64,000 bases of DNA, taken from Arthrobacter sp. NicSoilC5. GTDB lineage: Bacteria; Actinomycetota; Actinomycetes; Actinomycetales; Micrococcaceae. The stretch lies in contig NZ_AP024660.1 of NCBI RefSeq assembly GCF_019977395.1, positions 124,001 to 188,000 on the forward strand, in the 5' to 3' direction. Shown piece after piece: positions 9,801 to 17,769 of this stretch (the first letter of the stretch is position 1; the number at the start of each line of letters is the position of its first letter). The notes under the pieces are model-generated. The model worked only from the letters and a program-made list of their open reading frames with translations. It was not told the DNA's origin and searched no databases. The position numbers and the translations under genes were made by a program.

Positions 9801-10367
9801 GAAACCGCGTTCGATGGCCTGATCGTCGACGTGCGCCGCAACCGTGGGGGACACACCTCGCAGCTTGTCGCTGAACTCATCGGCCGCAAGGTGACGGGAT
9901 GGAGCATGCCGCGCGGGGAGAAGCCACGCACCTACCCGCACCACGCGCCGAGGGGGCCCGTGATCATCCTTGCGGACGAATTTGCCGGGTCCGACGGCGA
10001 CATCATCACCCAGGTCTCGAAACTGCGCGGCATCGGCCCCGTGATCGGAACGCGCACCTGGGGCGGTGTTGTTGGAATCGACAACCGCTTCACGCTGGCG
10101 GACGGCACTGGCGTCACCCAGCCCCGCTACGCCAACTGGTTCAGCGGCGGCGTGGGCTGGAGCGTGGAAAACTACGGCGTTGATCCGGACATCGAGGTGA
10201 CCTACCCGCCGCACGCGTACGCTGCCGGACGGGATCCCCAGCTGGAGTACGGCATCGGTGCGCTGAAGGAAATGATCCAGGAACTGCCCACTGACCGGCC
10301 TCCGGCCCGCTCGGGCTACCGGAAACTGTTGCCTGCTCCGCTGCCGGCGCGCCGGCAGGACGGCTGA
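6846..10367 (+). CDS. Tricorn protease homologue (S41 family)
   Basis: Large cytosolic peptidase of 1173 residues that trims peptides, classically those released by the proteasome. Order: six- and seven-bladed beta-propeller repeats (about 1-370 and 450-740), core domain C1, PDZ (about 850-930) and the S41 catalytic domain. The four catalytic elements known from archaeal tricorn can be placed: S822 and H823 in GTSHAY, S1049 with D1050 in GSDGDI, and E1108 in ENYGVDPD. An Ala/Pro/Gly-rich insert of about 75 residues (376-450) lies between the propellers, and a shorter acidic insert lies near 615-640. The frame is open far upstream, but the ATG next to a -10 box is preferred. Confidence 0.93.
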   Translation: MTSSSYFRFPHLHGDLVTFVAEDDVWIAPLDGGRAWRVSSLQLPARNPRFTPDGKRLVWTVVQGTAPEVVSAQVDGGGYRQLTYFGHSTTKVKGFTTGGSVVVTSAFRQAESRHTHAYSVPLEGGWAQELPYGPVESVAFGPEVGDERPVVLASVLSREPAWWKRYRGGTAGKLWIDRDGNGEFERLLPDLDGNLTDPLWVEGRIAFLSDHEGYGNLYSVLPSGKDLRRHTDHQDFYVRHAATDGKRVIFESAGELWVLHGLAADAVKLDITLGSASQTRRPALLDAVKHLGAVAPDTAGAASAVESHGTIHWLRHKDGPSRIIEATPGVRGRLPRPLGDGRIAYIADHDGVEALQIKDIATPVPHTAGKVDAPNNTPTAAANASAEAAATGGEDAEAVSLPQPVPASGAKAPAAATVHVPSDDEQQADVAPQAAAPVADAQATTAGPGITVPTPSRASSLEASPNGHWVALGTSFGDVFVVDTRSGDLTQVASIGEGSISELAWSADSRWLAWSEPVTSFGSRSRLRLATVDRLDAEPVDVTDGRFRDASPAFTPDGKFLAFLSNRSFDPVYDGHSFDLSFPSPIKPYLVALTAETPSPFGPSVDPAGGEPDAGADAKSTDADEAGDNAVPAVTVDAEGLAHRVIGVPVPQGNYSSLKAVDGALLWLDSVLAGVTGDGKASQEDKDARPSLVRYDIARRKQATLVDSVDSYRLSGDRSKVVIVADKQVTVVPSDAKADEESGKVVKVDLGRIRVLMDPLSVWGQAFDEAWRLQRDFFWTEDMAGQDWEFIHTRYRPLVERLGSHDDLVDLLWELHGELGTSHAYVRPAAVTERGSRGQGRLGADLTHTARGWEITRILAGESSDPLATSPLTRPGVGAKAGDILLAVDGVPLSENITPAMQLVGAAGRAVELTLLNGPGHGGAEGTQRRVAVVPVKDEERLRYQEWVAGNRRTVREASNGTFGYLHIPDMMANGWAQLHRDLDTETAFDGLIVDVRRNRGGHTSQLVAELIGRKVTGWSMPRGEKPRTYPHHAPRGPVIILADEFAGSDGDIITQVSKLRGIGPVIGTRTWGGVVGIDNRFTLADGTGVTQPRYANWFSGGVGWSVENYGVDPDIEVTYPPHAYAAGRDPQLEYGIGALKEMIQELPTDRPPARSGYRKLLPAPLPARRQDG

Positions 10368-10383
10368 CCTCACCGGCAGCAAC

Positions 10384-10425
10384 AAAGGCCCTGCCCTTCC
10401 GGAATCCCGGAAGGGCAGGGCCTTT
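10384..10425. terminator. Bidirectional terminator between the tricorn and OsmC genes
   Basis: A stem of about 18 bp (AAAGGCCCTGCCCTTCCGG and its complement) with a tiny loop lies between convergent genes. It is flanked by A-rich bases on the left and T-rich bases on the right, so it can work in both directions. Confidence 0.85.
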
Positions 10426-10448
10426 GGTGTTGTGCGGGGCCGTGCGGC

Positions 10449-10877
10449 CTAGGCCTGCAGCGTGGCGTCGAGGGTGATTTCGATGCCGGCCAGGGCCTGG
10501 GACACCGGGCAGCCCTTCTTGGCGGCCTCGGCAATGCGCTGGAAGTCTTCTTCCGAGATGCCGGGGATACGGGCGTTGAGGGTCAGGTGGCTGCCGGTGA
10601 TGCCGGTTCCGGGCTGGAAGCCAACTTCCGACTTGGTGTTGACCTCTTCCGGCGTGAAGCCCGCCTGGCTGAGTTCGTGGCTGAAGGCCATGGAGAAGCA
10701 AGCCGAGTGGGCGGCTGCGATCAGCTCTTCCGGGCTGGTCTTTCCGCCGGCAGCCTCCGTGCGGGCCTTCCAGGTGACATCGAAGGTTCCCAGGCCCGAG
10801 CTGTCCAGGGTGGTGTTCCCCGAGCCCTCGGTCAGGCTTCCGGTCCATACGGTGTGGGCGTTGCGTGTTGTAGCCAT
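10449..10877 (-). CDS. OsmC/Ohr-family peroxiredoxin
   Basis: OsmC-type thiol peroxidase of 142 residues, which reduces organic hydroperoxides. Both catalytic cysteines are visible, in HSACFS and KGCPVS, with the expected spacing. The ATG is preceded by GAGGAG, which decides the start over an alternative four codons upstream. It shares a convergent terminator with the tricorn gene and is followed upstream by its own intergenic region. It is closer to OsmC than to Ohr by the GxGTFDVTWKAR N-terminal strand pattern, but that subfamily call is an inference. Confidence 0.9.
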   Translation of the reverse strand: MATTRNAHTVWTGSLTEGSGNTTLDSSGLGTFDVTWKARTEAAGGKTSPEELIAAAHSACFSMAFSHELSQAGFTPEEVNTKSEVGFQPGTGITGSHLTLNARIPGISEEDFQRIAEAAKKGCPVSQALAGIEITLDATLQA

Positions 10878-11014
10878 GTCTCTCCTCAACGTCGATTCGG
10901 TCCGGGTCCGGCAGCATGGCCGGGCCCACCGTTTCCCATCCTAGGGATCCGGCACCTGCCATGCACGGATAATCCGCTCTCAGAGGATTATGACCGGCGG
11001 TCCGGACGGGGCCG

Positions 11015-11368
11015 TTACTGCCAGATCGTGGCGATGGCGATGTTGACCAGGGCCAGGCCGCCGACGCCGTGCGCGAGTCCGGTGGAGACCGGCTCACCCT
11101 TCTTGACCTTGCGGGATCCGATCACAGCCAGGACGGCAACCACAATGGCGATAACGAACTTGATGCCCAGCTTGGCGTAGTTGGGGTCCTTGTCCGGCAG
11201 GAACGGAAGGATGCCCATCATGGCGATGCCGGTGAGCAGCTGCAGGAAAGCGCCATCACGCTGGCGCGGGTGCACGGTGGGGGTCCGCATCGTGGCGATC
11301 CAGTAGCCCACGATCATGGCCGCGCCCACCACATGGAGGAAAACCAGGATGTTAAAGAGGATAGTCAT
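11015..11368 (-). CDS. Small integral membrane protein
   Basis: A 117-residue protein with four hydrophobic segments (about 4-24, 40-56, 68-86 and 98-116) and short basic loops. The HVVGAAMIVG stretch in the first helix resembles small actinobacterial membrane proteins annotated only as integral membrane protein. It stands alone between the OsmC gene and the E2 terminator. No function can be assigned. Confidence 0.75.
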   Translation of the reverse strand: MTILFNILVFLHVVGAAMIVGYWIATMRTPTVHPRQRDGAFLQLLTGIAMMGILPFLPDKDPNYAKLGIKFVIAIVVAVLAVIGSRKVKKGEPVSTGLAHGVGGLALVNIAIATIWQ

Positions 11369-11444
11369 GGCTCCAGCTTAGCCAGTCAGTTCTACAGCCC
11401 GTAGCAAAGCCACGCTGTCCACCCGTGCCGGGTGCCTGTTAAAC

Positions 11445-11503
11445 AACGACGGCGGCGCGCGCCGCCGGTGGTTATCCCACCGTTGGCACCCGCCGCCGTC
11501 GTT
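11445..11503 (-). terminator. Terminator of the E2 gene
   Basis: A 13-bp perfect inverted repeat (AACGACGGCGGCG with CGCCGCCGTCGTT) encloses a smaller GGTGG/CCACC hairpin and begins 12 bases past the E2 stop codon. A GTTTAAC tail follows on the minus strand. Confidence 0.7.
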
Positions 11504-11515
11504 CGTGGCTGGCTG

Positions 11516-13249
11516 TTACAGCCCCAGGTCCGCTTCGAAGGCGCCTTCTTCGAGGCGTGCCTTCAGGGTCTGGAGGAACCGGCCCGCGTCGGCGCCGTCC
11601 ACCAGGCGGTGGTCGTACGTCAGGGACAGGTACATCATGGAGCGGATGGCGATCGAGTCGTCACCGTTTTCGTCGGCAACCACAACGGGGCGCTTGACGA
11701 TCGCGCCGGTGCCCAGGATGCCAACCTGCGGCTGGTTGATGATCGGGGTGTCGAACAGTGCGCCCACCGAACCGATGTTGGTGATGCTGAACGTGCCGCC
11801 GGACAGTTCGTCCGGACCGATCTTGCCGTCGCGGGTGCGCGAAGCAACATCGGCAATCTTCCCGGCCAGTCCGGCGAGGTTCAGGTTGCCGGCGTCGGAG
11901 ATGACCGGGACCAGCAGGCCCTTATCGGTGTCGACGGCGATCGCCAGGTGCTCGGCGTTGTGGTAGGTGATTTCCTGCTTGTCCTCGTCGTATGCAGCGT
12001 TGAGCTTGGGGTGCTGCTTGAGGGCCTCGGCCACTGCCTTGGCGATGAACGGCAGGAAGGTCAGCTTGGTGCCGTTCTGTGCCTGGAACGAGTTCTTGGC
12101 ACGGGCGCGCAGCTTGGCGACCTTGGTCATGTCCACTTCGTGCACCTGCGTGAGCTGCGTGGAGACCTCGAGGGACTCGCGCATGCGGCGGGCGATGACC
12201 TGGCGGATGCGGGGAGCCTTCTGGGTGGTTCCACGCAGCGACGAGGCTGCCGCACCCGACGCGGCCGGGGCGGAAGCGGCAGGGGCTGCTGCCGGAGCCG
12301 CTGCCGGGGCAGCCTTGGCTTCGGCGGCGGCAATGACATCCTGCTTGCGGATGCGGCCGCCAACGCCGGTGCCTGACAGTGAGGAGATGTCCACGCCGTG
12401 CTGGTTTGCCAGCTTGCGGACCAGGGGAGTGACGTAGCCGGATTCAGAACCTGCAGCCGGCGCGGCTTCCTGGGCTGCCGGGGCAGCCTGCGGGGCGGGC
12501 GCCGGAGCTGCGGCGGGGGCCGGTGCCGCCGCCGGAGCGGGGGCTTCCTGCTTGGGGGCCTCCTGCTTGGGAGCTTCCTGCTGGGGAGCGGCGGGCGCAG
12601 CCTGCGGAGCCGCGGCAGCGGGGGCGCCGGAGCCGATAACGGCAAGTACGGAACCAACCTCGGCGGTCTCGTCCTCGTTGACCCGGATTTCCTGCAGTGT
12701 GCCGGCAACGGGGGAGGGGATCTCGGTGTCAACCTTGTCGGTGGAAACCTCGAGCAGGGGCTCGTCGACCTCGACGGAGTCGCCTACGGCCTTGAGCCAG
12801 CGGGTGACGGTGCCTTCGGTGACGCTCTCACCCAGTGCGGGGAGGGTTACTTCGTGGCTTTCGCCGCCGGCAGCCGGAGCTTCCTGGGCGGGCGCTTCCT
12901 GGGCAGGTGCTTCCTGTGCGGGCGCTGCTTCAGCGGGGGCTTCCTGTGCGGGAGCCTCCTGTGCCGGAGCGGCCGCGGGAGCTTCTTCGGCCGGGGCGGA
13001 ACCGCCGCCGGAGCCGTCACCGATGCGCACCAGCGGTGCGCCTACCTCGGCGGTCTCATCTTCAGCGACCAGGATTTCTTCAATCACGCCAGCTACAGGA
13101 GAGGGGATTTCAGTGTCTACTTTGTCGGTGGAGACTTCGAGCAGCGGCTCGTCCACCTCTACCCGGTCACCTACCTGCTTAAGCCAGCGGGTGACGGTTC
13201 CTTCGGTGACACTCTCACCGAGGGCGGGCAAGTTAACGGATTCAGACAT
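11516..13249 (-). CDS. sucB: Dihydrolipoamide acyltransferase (E2)
   Basis: E2 core of 2-oxoacid dehydrogenase complexes, 577 residues. It has two nearly identical N-terminal lipoyl domains with lipoyl-lysines at K43 and K172 (each in [12 protein letters not shown]), Ala/Pro/Gln/Glu linkers, a subunit-binding domain (about 285-325) and the acyltransferase domain ending with DHRLVDG. The ATG is preceded by AAGGAG; upstream reading frame is not used. It resembles actinobacterial SucB/DlaT proteins, which can serve both pyruvate and 2-oxoglutarate dehydrogenases, so the sucB name should not be read as exclusive. It is downstream of lpdA, separated by a hairpin. Confidence 0.95.
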   Translation of the reverse strand: MSESVNLPALGESVTEGTVTRWLKQVGDRVEVDEPLLEVSTDKVDTEIPSPVAGVIEEILVAEDETAEVGAPLVRIGDGSGGGSAPAEEAPAAAPAQEAPAQEAPAEAAPAQEAPAQEAPAQEAPAAGGESHEVTLPALGESVTEGTVTRWLKAVGDSVEVDEPLLEVSTDKVDTEIPSPVAGTLQEIRVNEDETAEVGSVLAVIGSGAPAAAAPQAAPAAPQQEAPKQEAPKQEAPAPAAAPAPAAAPAPAPQAAPAAQEAAPAAGSESGYVTPLVRKLANQHGVDISSLSGTGVGGRIRKQDVIAAAEAKAAPAAAPAAAPAASAPAASGAAASSLRGTTQKAPRIRQVIARRMRESLEVSTQLTQVHEVDMTKVAKLRARAKNSFQAQNGTKLTFLPFIAKAVAEALKQHPKLNAAYDEDKQEITYHNAEHLAIAVDTDKGLLVPVISDAGNLNLAGLAGKIADVASRTRDGKIGPDELSGGTFSITNIGSVGALFDTPIINQPQVGILGTGAIVKRPVVVADENGDDSIAIRSMMYLSLTYDHRLVDGADAGRFLQTLKARLEEGAFEADLGL

Positions 13250-13310
13250 GTCGTCCCCGTTCTCCTTATTGATCTTTAGTGCGAATGATTGCTGCCTTGT
13301 TGGAAGCCTA

Positions 13311-13339
13311 GTGCACCCGGTCTGCGCGACCGGGTGCAC
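13311..13339 (-). terminator. Hairpin between lpdA and the E2 gene
   Basis: A perfect 12-bp stem (GTGCACCCGGTC and complement) with a 5-base loop lies 24 bases after lpdA. There is no T-run, so it may be a partial terminator or an mRNA-processing hairpin that sets the lpdA to E2 ratio. Confidence 0.6.
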
Positions 13340-13363
13340 CAGGCCTGGTAATGCTGGTGGGAA

Positions 13364-14746
13364 CTAGCCGTGCAGCGGCTTGCCGGCCAGCGCCAGGTGC
13401 GCTTCGCCGAGGGCTTCGTTCTGGGTGGGGTGGGCGTGCAGCAACTGCGCCACATCCTCGGGGTATGCTTCCCAGTTCACGATCAGCTGGGCCTCGCCCA
13501 CCTGCTCGCCCATGCGGGCGCCGATCATGTGGACGCCCACCACGGGGCCGTCCTTCTGGCGGACCAGCTTGACCAGGCCGGAGGTGCCCAGGATGGAGCT
13601 CTTGCCGTTGCCGGCCAGGTTGTATTCCTGGGTCTGGACCTGGTCGTCGCCGAACTTTTCCTTGGCAGCCTTCTCGGTGTAGCCAACGGTGGCGATTTCG
13701 GGCTCGGAGTAGGTGACCTTGGGGATGTTGATGTCCTCGACCACAACAGGCTTCAGGCCGGCGATTTCCTCGGCCACGAAGATGCCCTGCTGGTAGCCGC
13801 GGTGGGCCAGCTGCACGCCGGGGACGATGTCGCCGACGGCGTAGATGTTGCCGACGCCGGTGTGGAGGCGCTCGTTGGTGATGACGAAGCCGCGGTCGAT
13901 GGTGACGCCGGCTTCCTCGTAGCCCAGGTTGGCCGTGACGGGGCCGCGGCCGACGGCGACGAGCAGCAGGTCTGCTTCGAACGTCTTGCCGTCCACCAGG
14001 GTGACCTTGACGCCGTCGTCGTTCTGCTCCACGCCCTGGAAGAAGACGCCGGTGGAGAACTTGATGCCGCGCTTCTTGAAGGCACGCTCGAAGTTCTTGA
14101 TGATGGTGGCGTCCTCGTTGGGAACGAGGGAGGGCAGGCCTTCAACGATGGTGACGTCCACGCCGAACGACTTCCAGACCGAGGCGAATTCGACGCCGAT
14201 GACGCCGCCGCCCAGGATGATGGCGCTCTTGGGGATGTAGTCCATGGTCAGCGCCTGGTCGGAGGTGATGACCTTGCCGCCGATTCCGAGGCCCGGAAGG
14301 GTGCGCGAGTAGGAGCCGGTGGCCAGGACGATGTTCTTGCCCTTGTAGGCGGTGCCGTTCACCACGACGGTGTCGGTGCCCTGGAGCTTGCCTTCACCCT
14401 CGATGACGGTGATGCCCTTGGACTTGATGAGACCCTGCAGGCCCTTGTACTTGCCGGCGATGATGCCGTCCTTGTACGCGTTGACGGCGTTGATGTCGAT
14501 GCCGTCGAGGGTGACGTTCACGCCGTACTTGGCGGAATCACGGGCGTGGTCGGCCAGCTCTGCGGAGTGCAGCAGGGCCTTGGTGGGGATGCAGCCGTTG
14601 TGGAGGCAGGTGCCGCCCAGCTTGCCCTTCTCCACGAGGCCGACGGTGAGGCCGAGCTGTACCGCACGCAGCGCTGCAGCGTATCCGCCGCTGCCGCCAC
14701 CGAGTACCAGGATGTCGAATTCTTGCGCAGTTGCCTGATCGGCCAC
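13364..14746 (-). CDS. lpdA: Dihydrolipoyl dehydrogenase (E3)
   Basis: Flavoprotein of 460 residues that reoxidises dihydrolipoamide with NAD+. It has the FAD-binding GGGSGGYAAA, the redox disulfide C47/C52 in GGTCLHNGC, the NAD-binding GGGVIGVEFA and the C-terminal HPTQNEA with the catalytic His-Glu pair. The GTG start follows GAGGGAG by 8 bases. It heads a two-gene unit with the E2 gene. Besides 2-oxoacid dehydrogenases, it could serve glycine cleavage or a lipoamide-linked peroxidase system, as known in mycobacteria. Confidence 0.97.
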   Translation of the reverse strand: MADQATAQEFDILVLGGGSGGYAAALRAVQLGLTVGLVEKGKLGGTCLHNGCIPTKALLHSAELADHARDSAKYGVNVTLDGIDINAVNAYKDGIIAGKYKGLQGLIKSKGITVIEGEGKLQGTDTVVVNGTAYKGKNIVLATGSYSRTLPGLGIGGKVITSDQALTMDYIPKSAIILGGGVIGVEFASVWKSFGVDVTIVEGLPSLVPNEDATIIKNFERAFKKRGIKFSTGVFFQGVEQNDDGVKVTLVDGKTFEADLLLVAVGRGPVTANLGYEEAGVTIDRGFVITNERLHTGVGNIYAVGDIVPGVQLAHRGYQQGIFVAEEIAGLKPVVVEDINIPKVTYSEPEIATVGYTEKAAKEKFGDDQVQTQEYNLAGNGKSSILGTSGLVKLVRQKDGPVVGVHMIGARMGEQVGEAQLIVNWEAYPEDVAQLLHAHPTQNEALGEAHLALAGKPLHG

Positions 14747-14858
14747 TAAAACGCTCCCTCGCGTGAACGATGACGCGATCAGCGCGCATCATCTGGTCTT
14801 GGAACTTGCACTGCCGTGATTATGTCAGCAGGGCAACTCTCTTGCATTTGTGACTACC

Positions 14859-14880
14859 GTGGTTCACCTTAGCGAACCAC
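14859..14880. promoter_or_regulatory. Palindrome upstream of lpdA, candidate operator
   Basis: GTGGTTC and GAACCAC form a perfect 7-bp dyad with an 8-base spacer, about 35 bases upstream of the possible lpdA -10 box. The shape fits a dimeric regulator site, but no regulator is encoded nearby. Confidence 0.4.
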
Positions 14881-14932
14881 CTATCCATGCTCCACCTTGG
14901 CGCTGCGTTTGTGGAGCGCTTGTGTCCAGTGT

Positions 14933-14978
14933 CACGCGGCTCTGTGGCACAGGAATCACCTGGCCGCAGAGCCGCGTG
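14933..14978 (-). terminator. Terminator of pepA
   Basis: A 16-bp inverted repeat with one mismatch (arms beginning CACGCGGCTCTG and ending CAGAGCCGCGTG) and a 14-base loop, 22 bases past the pepA stop codon. No clear T-run. Confidence 0.65.
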
Positions 14979-14999
14979 GCACCGGGGCTGCAGCCGTTC

Positions 15000-16523
15000 T
15001 CAGGCGGCGGCCAGGATGTCCTCCACGTAGGCCACCAGGGTACGGACGGTGCATCCGGTGCCCTGCTTGTGCGTGTAGCCGTACGGGCTGCCGTTGTTAA
15101 AGGACGGTCCTGCAATGTCGATGTGCGCCCAGGGGATCTGTTCGCCTGCCTTGTCCTTACCCACGAATTCGCGCAGGAACACGGCTGCGGTCATCATGCC
15201 GCCATGCCGTTCGCCGATGTTGGCCAGGTCTGCCACCTGGGAATCGAGGGTGGGGCGCAGTTCCTCCGGCAGGGGCATGGGCCACACCAGTTCACCGGCA
15301 CGGTCAGCCGCTGCCTTGAGCGCCCCCGTGACGCTGTCCGAGCCCATGACTCCCGCGGTGCGGTTCCCCAGCGCGATCAGCTGCGCGCCGGTGAGGGTGG
15401 CGACGTCGATGATCGCGTCAGGGTATTCGCGGCTGGCAGCGACGATGCCGTCCGCCATGACCAGCCGGCCTTCCGCATCGGTGTTGAGCACCTCCACCGT
15501 CTTGCCGCCGAACATGGTCAGTACGTCCGCGGGGCGTGAGGCGCCGCCGCCGGGCATGTTCTCGGCGATGCACAGCCAGGCGGTCGCCTTGACCGGCAGG
15601 CCCAGGCCGGCGAGGACCAGGACAGTGTTAAGGACGACGGCGGCGCCCGCCATGTCGCTCTTCATGTCACCCATGTTCAGGGCAGGCTTGAGCGAGATTC
15701 CGCCGGTGTCGAACGTGATGCCCTTGCCGACGAGGGCGATCTTGGCGGTGGCCTTGGCGGGGGCGTACTCGACCTTGACCAGGCGGGGCTGGCGCGTGGA
15801 GCCCTTGCCCACGCCCATGATTCCGCCGAAGCCTTCCTTCTCAAGGCGCTTCTCATCCCAGACCGTCACCTTGACGGGCAGGCCCTTGGCCAGTTCCTTG
15901 GCGGCCTCCGCGAAAGATTCCGGGTAGAGGTGGCTGGGCGGCGTGTTGACGAGGGAGCGGGTGTGGTTCACGGCCTTGGCAACGTGCCCGGCACGCTTGA
16001 GGGCCGCGTCCAGGTCCGCGCTGGCCGCCAGTTCGGTGAAAATCACGGCGTTGCGGACAGGATCCTTCAGCCCGTCAGTCGAGGAACGGAACTCGGTGAA
16101 GGAATAGGCGCCCAGTGCGGCACCTTCCGCGACCGCCGCGACGTCCTGCACCCCGGCGGTGGGGAATGCCAGGGTAACCGTGGCCAGGCCGGCCAGCTGC
16201 CGGACGGCGGACCCCGCTGCCCGGCGGAGCGACTCGCCCGTGAGCGTTCCGGCGGCGGGAACCTTGCCGACGCCGGCGAGGACCAGGATGCCTGCCCCGG
16301 TTTCGGGCAGGCCCGGCAGGCGGACCAGCTGGTCGGCAGCACCGGTCACCCCAAGTGCCTTGAGCGAGTCCGCGAGTGCCTCCGCGGACTTCGCCGTCAA
16401 CGGGTTGTCCAGAAGGACCGGGCCATCGGCTCCCTGCCCCACCCCGATGACCACTGCGTCGCTGGGGCTCTTCTTAAGGTCCCGCGAGACGGTACTAAGG
16501 TTGACTTCAGTATTCTTGACCAC
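15000..16523 (-). CDS. pepA: Leucyl aminopeptidase (M17)
   Basis: Cytosolic di-metal aminopeptidase of 507 residues that removes N-terminal Leu and other residues from peptides. The catalytic C-terminal half has GKGITFDTGGISLKP (metal and catalytic Lys/Asp) and the NTDAEGRL signature. The start is GTG with GAGGAC upstream. It is monocistronic, divergent from the PAC2-family gene. Together with the tricorn protease it would complete peptide degradation to amino acids; this link is inference. Confidence 0.96.
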   Translation of the reverse strand: MVKNTEVNLSTVSRDLKKSPSDAVVIGVGQGADGPVLLDNPLTAKSAEALADSLKALGVTGAADQLVRLPGLPETGAGILVLAGVGKVPAAGTLTGESLRRAAGSAVRQLAGLATVTLAFPTAGVQDVAAVAEGAALGAYSFTEFRSSTDGLKDPVRNAVIFTELAASADLDAALKRAGHVAKAVNHTRSLVNTPPSHLYPESFAEAAKELAKGLPVKVTVWDEKRLEKEGFGGIMGVGKGSTRQPRLVKVEYAPAKATAKIALVGKGITFDTGGISLKPALNMGDMKSDMAGAAVVLNTVLVLAGLGLPVKATAWLCIAENMPGGGASRPADVLTMFGGKTVEVLNTDAEGRLVMADGIVAASREYPDAIIDVATLTGAQLIALGNRTAGVMGSDSVTGALKAAADRAGELVWPMPLPEELRPTLDSQVADLANIGERHGGMMTAAVFLREFVGKDKAGEQIPWAHIDIAGPSFNNGSPYGYTHKQGTGCTVRTLVAYVEDILAAA

Positions 16524-16779
16524 AGGGATGAGTCCTCAATTCTCGAAATGTTCGGGCAGGGATGCATGTTGGGCGCTCTGCCATGGTGGCCCGGATCCGG
16601 CCGTTCCGGACGGTCCCGGGGTGGATGCAAGCCCGCCTGGCAGGCCAGTTCCGATCGTAGCCCTTACGCGGTGCCGCCGGAGAATTTCCTGAGAGGTGCG
16701 CCACACCTGCCGGCGGAATGCCCGGTGCGCCTGCCGCGTTATGAATGATGTCCACCCGCACCCCTGAAAGGAACATGCC
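16524..16779. other. Divergent intergenic region, pepA/PAC2
   Basis: A 256-base gap between divergently transcribed genes that must hold both promoters. A TTATGAATGATG stretch near 16739-16750 could provide a -10 for the PAC2 gene. I see no strong operator or gene. Confidence 0.4.
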
Positions 16780-17718
16780 GTGCTTGAACGGATTTCCGGC
16801 TCCCTGCTGGACCCCGACGCGCTCTATGCCAGCAACATTGAGCTGTTCCACAGCCCTGAACTCCAGGGGCTGAACATGGTCATGGGTTTCACCGGGTTTG
16901 CCGACGCCGGCCACGTGGTGAAGCAGATCAACGCCGAACTGCTGGACTCCCTCGACGCGCAGCCCGTTGCGGTCTTCGACGCGGACCAGCTGATCGACTA
17001 CCGGTCCCGGCGGCCGCACCTGAGCTTTGTCGAAGACCACATCCAGGACTACCAGGAGCCCCGGCTGGCCCTCTACCGGCTGGTGGATGGCCTGGGGAAG
17101 CCCTTCCTCCTCCTGGCCGGCTTCGAACCCGACCTGCAGTGGGAACGGTTCGCCCGCGCCGTCGTGAACATCGTGGAGAAGCTCGACGTCAACCTGGTCA
17201 CGTGGATCCACTCCATTCCCATGCCCGTGCCGCACACCCGCCCGGTAGGCGTGACCGTGCACGGAAACCGGCCCGAGCTGATCGAAGGCATCTCCGTCTG
17301 GAAGCCCACCGTTGAAGTTCCTGCCGCTGTGGGCCACATCCTGGAACTCCGCCTTGTTGAGGCGGGACGCAATGTTGCCGGATACGTCATCCATGTCCCG
17401 CACTACCTGGCCGAAGCCGAGTACCCCACCGCCGCCGTCGCCGGTTTGGAATACCTGGGCGCTGCGACGTCCCTCATGCTGCCCACTGACCGGCTCCGCG
17501 AATCGGGCCGCGAGGTCAGCCGCCAGATCGCCGAACAGATCGAGGCGTCCGAGGAAGTCCAGCAGGTGGTTTCCCGCCTCGAAACCCGGTACGACGAGAA
17601 GGCGGACGGCATGGTGCGCAGGTCGCTGCTGGCCAACGAGAACGACGAGCTTCCCGACGCCGACGACCTCGGTGCCGCCGTGGAGGCCTACCTGGCCAGG
17701 GAGAACCCCGGGCAGTAG
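16780..17718 (+). CDS. PAC2-family protein
   Basis: A 312-residue protein of the PAC2 (proteasome assembly chaperone 2-like) family. It has the characteristic GFTGFADAGHVVKQ near residues 34-47 and a Gly/Asp-rich fold without membrane segments. The GTG start follows AAAGGAA. Actinobacterial members are often near proteasome or ATP-grasp genes; here it sits next to pepA and an MFS gene. A role in proteasome assembly has not been shown for bacterial members as far as I know. Confidence 0.85.
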   Translation: MLERISGSLLDPDALYASNIELFHSPELQGLNMVMGFTGFADAGHVVKQINAELLDSLDAQPVAVFDADQLIDYRSRRPHLSFVEDHIQDYQEPRLALYRLVDGLGKPFLLLAGFEPDLQWERFARAVVNIVEKLDVNLVTWIHSIPMPVPHTRPVGVTVHGNRPELIEGISVWKPTVEVPAAVGHILELRLVEAGRNVAGYVIHVPHYLAEAEYPTAAVAGLEYLGAATSLMLPTDRLRESGREVSRQIAEQIEASEEVQQVVSRLETRYDEKADGMVRRSLLANENDELPDADDLGAAVEAYLARENPGQ

Positions 17719-17757
17719 CGCGGCGTCACAGCATCCGGGGTGCGCGCACGCGCCGGG

Positions 17758-17763
17758 CATAAT
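17758..17763 (+). promoter_or_regulatory. Candidate -10 box of the MFS gene (leaderless)
   Basis: CATAAT lies exactly 6 bases before the GTG chosen as the start of the MFS transporter. There is no Shine-Dalgarno. Confidence 0.4.
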
Positions 17764-17769
17764 GAAGTG

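Larger units (their letters stand above)
14747..14999. other. Intergenic region between lpdA and pepA
   Basis: This 253-base gap holds the pepA terminator (right end), a 22-base palindrome (14859-14880) and a minus-strand CATAAT hexamer (14819-14824) that could be the lpdA -10 box. No gene is seen in it. Confidence 0.6.
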
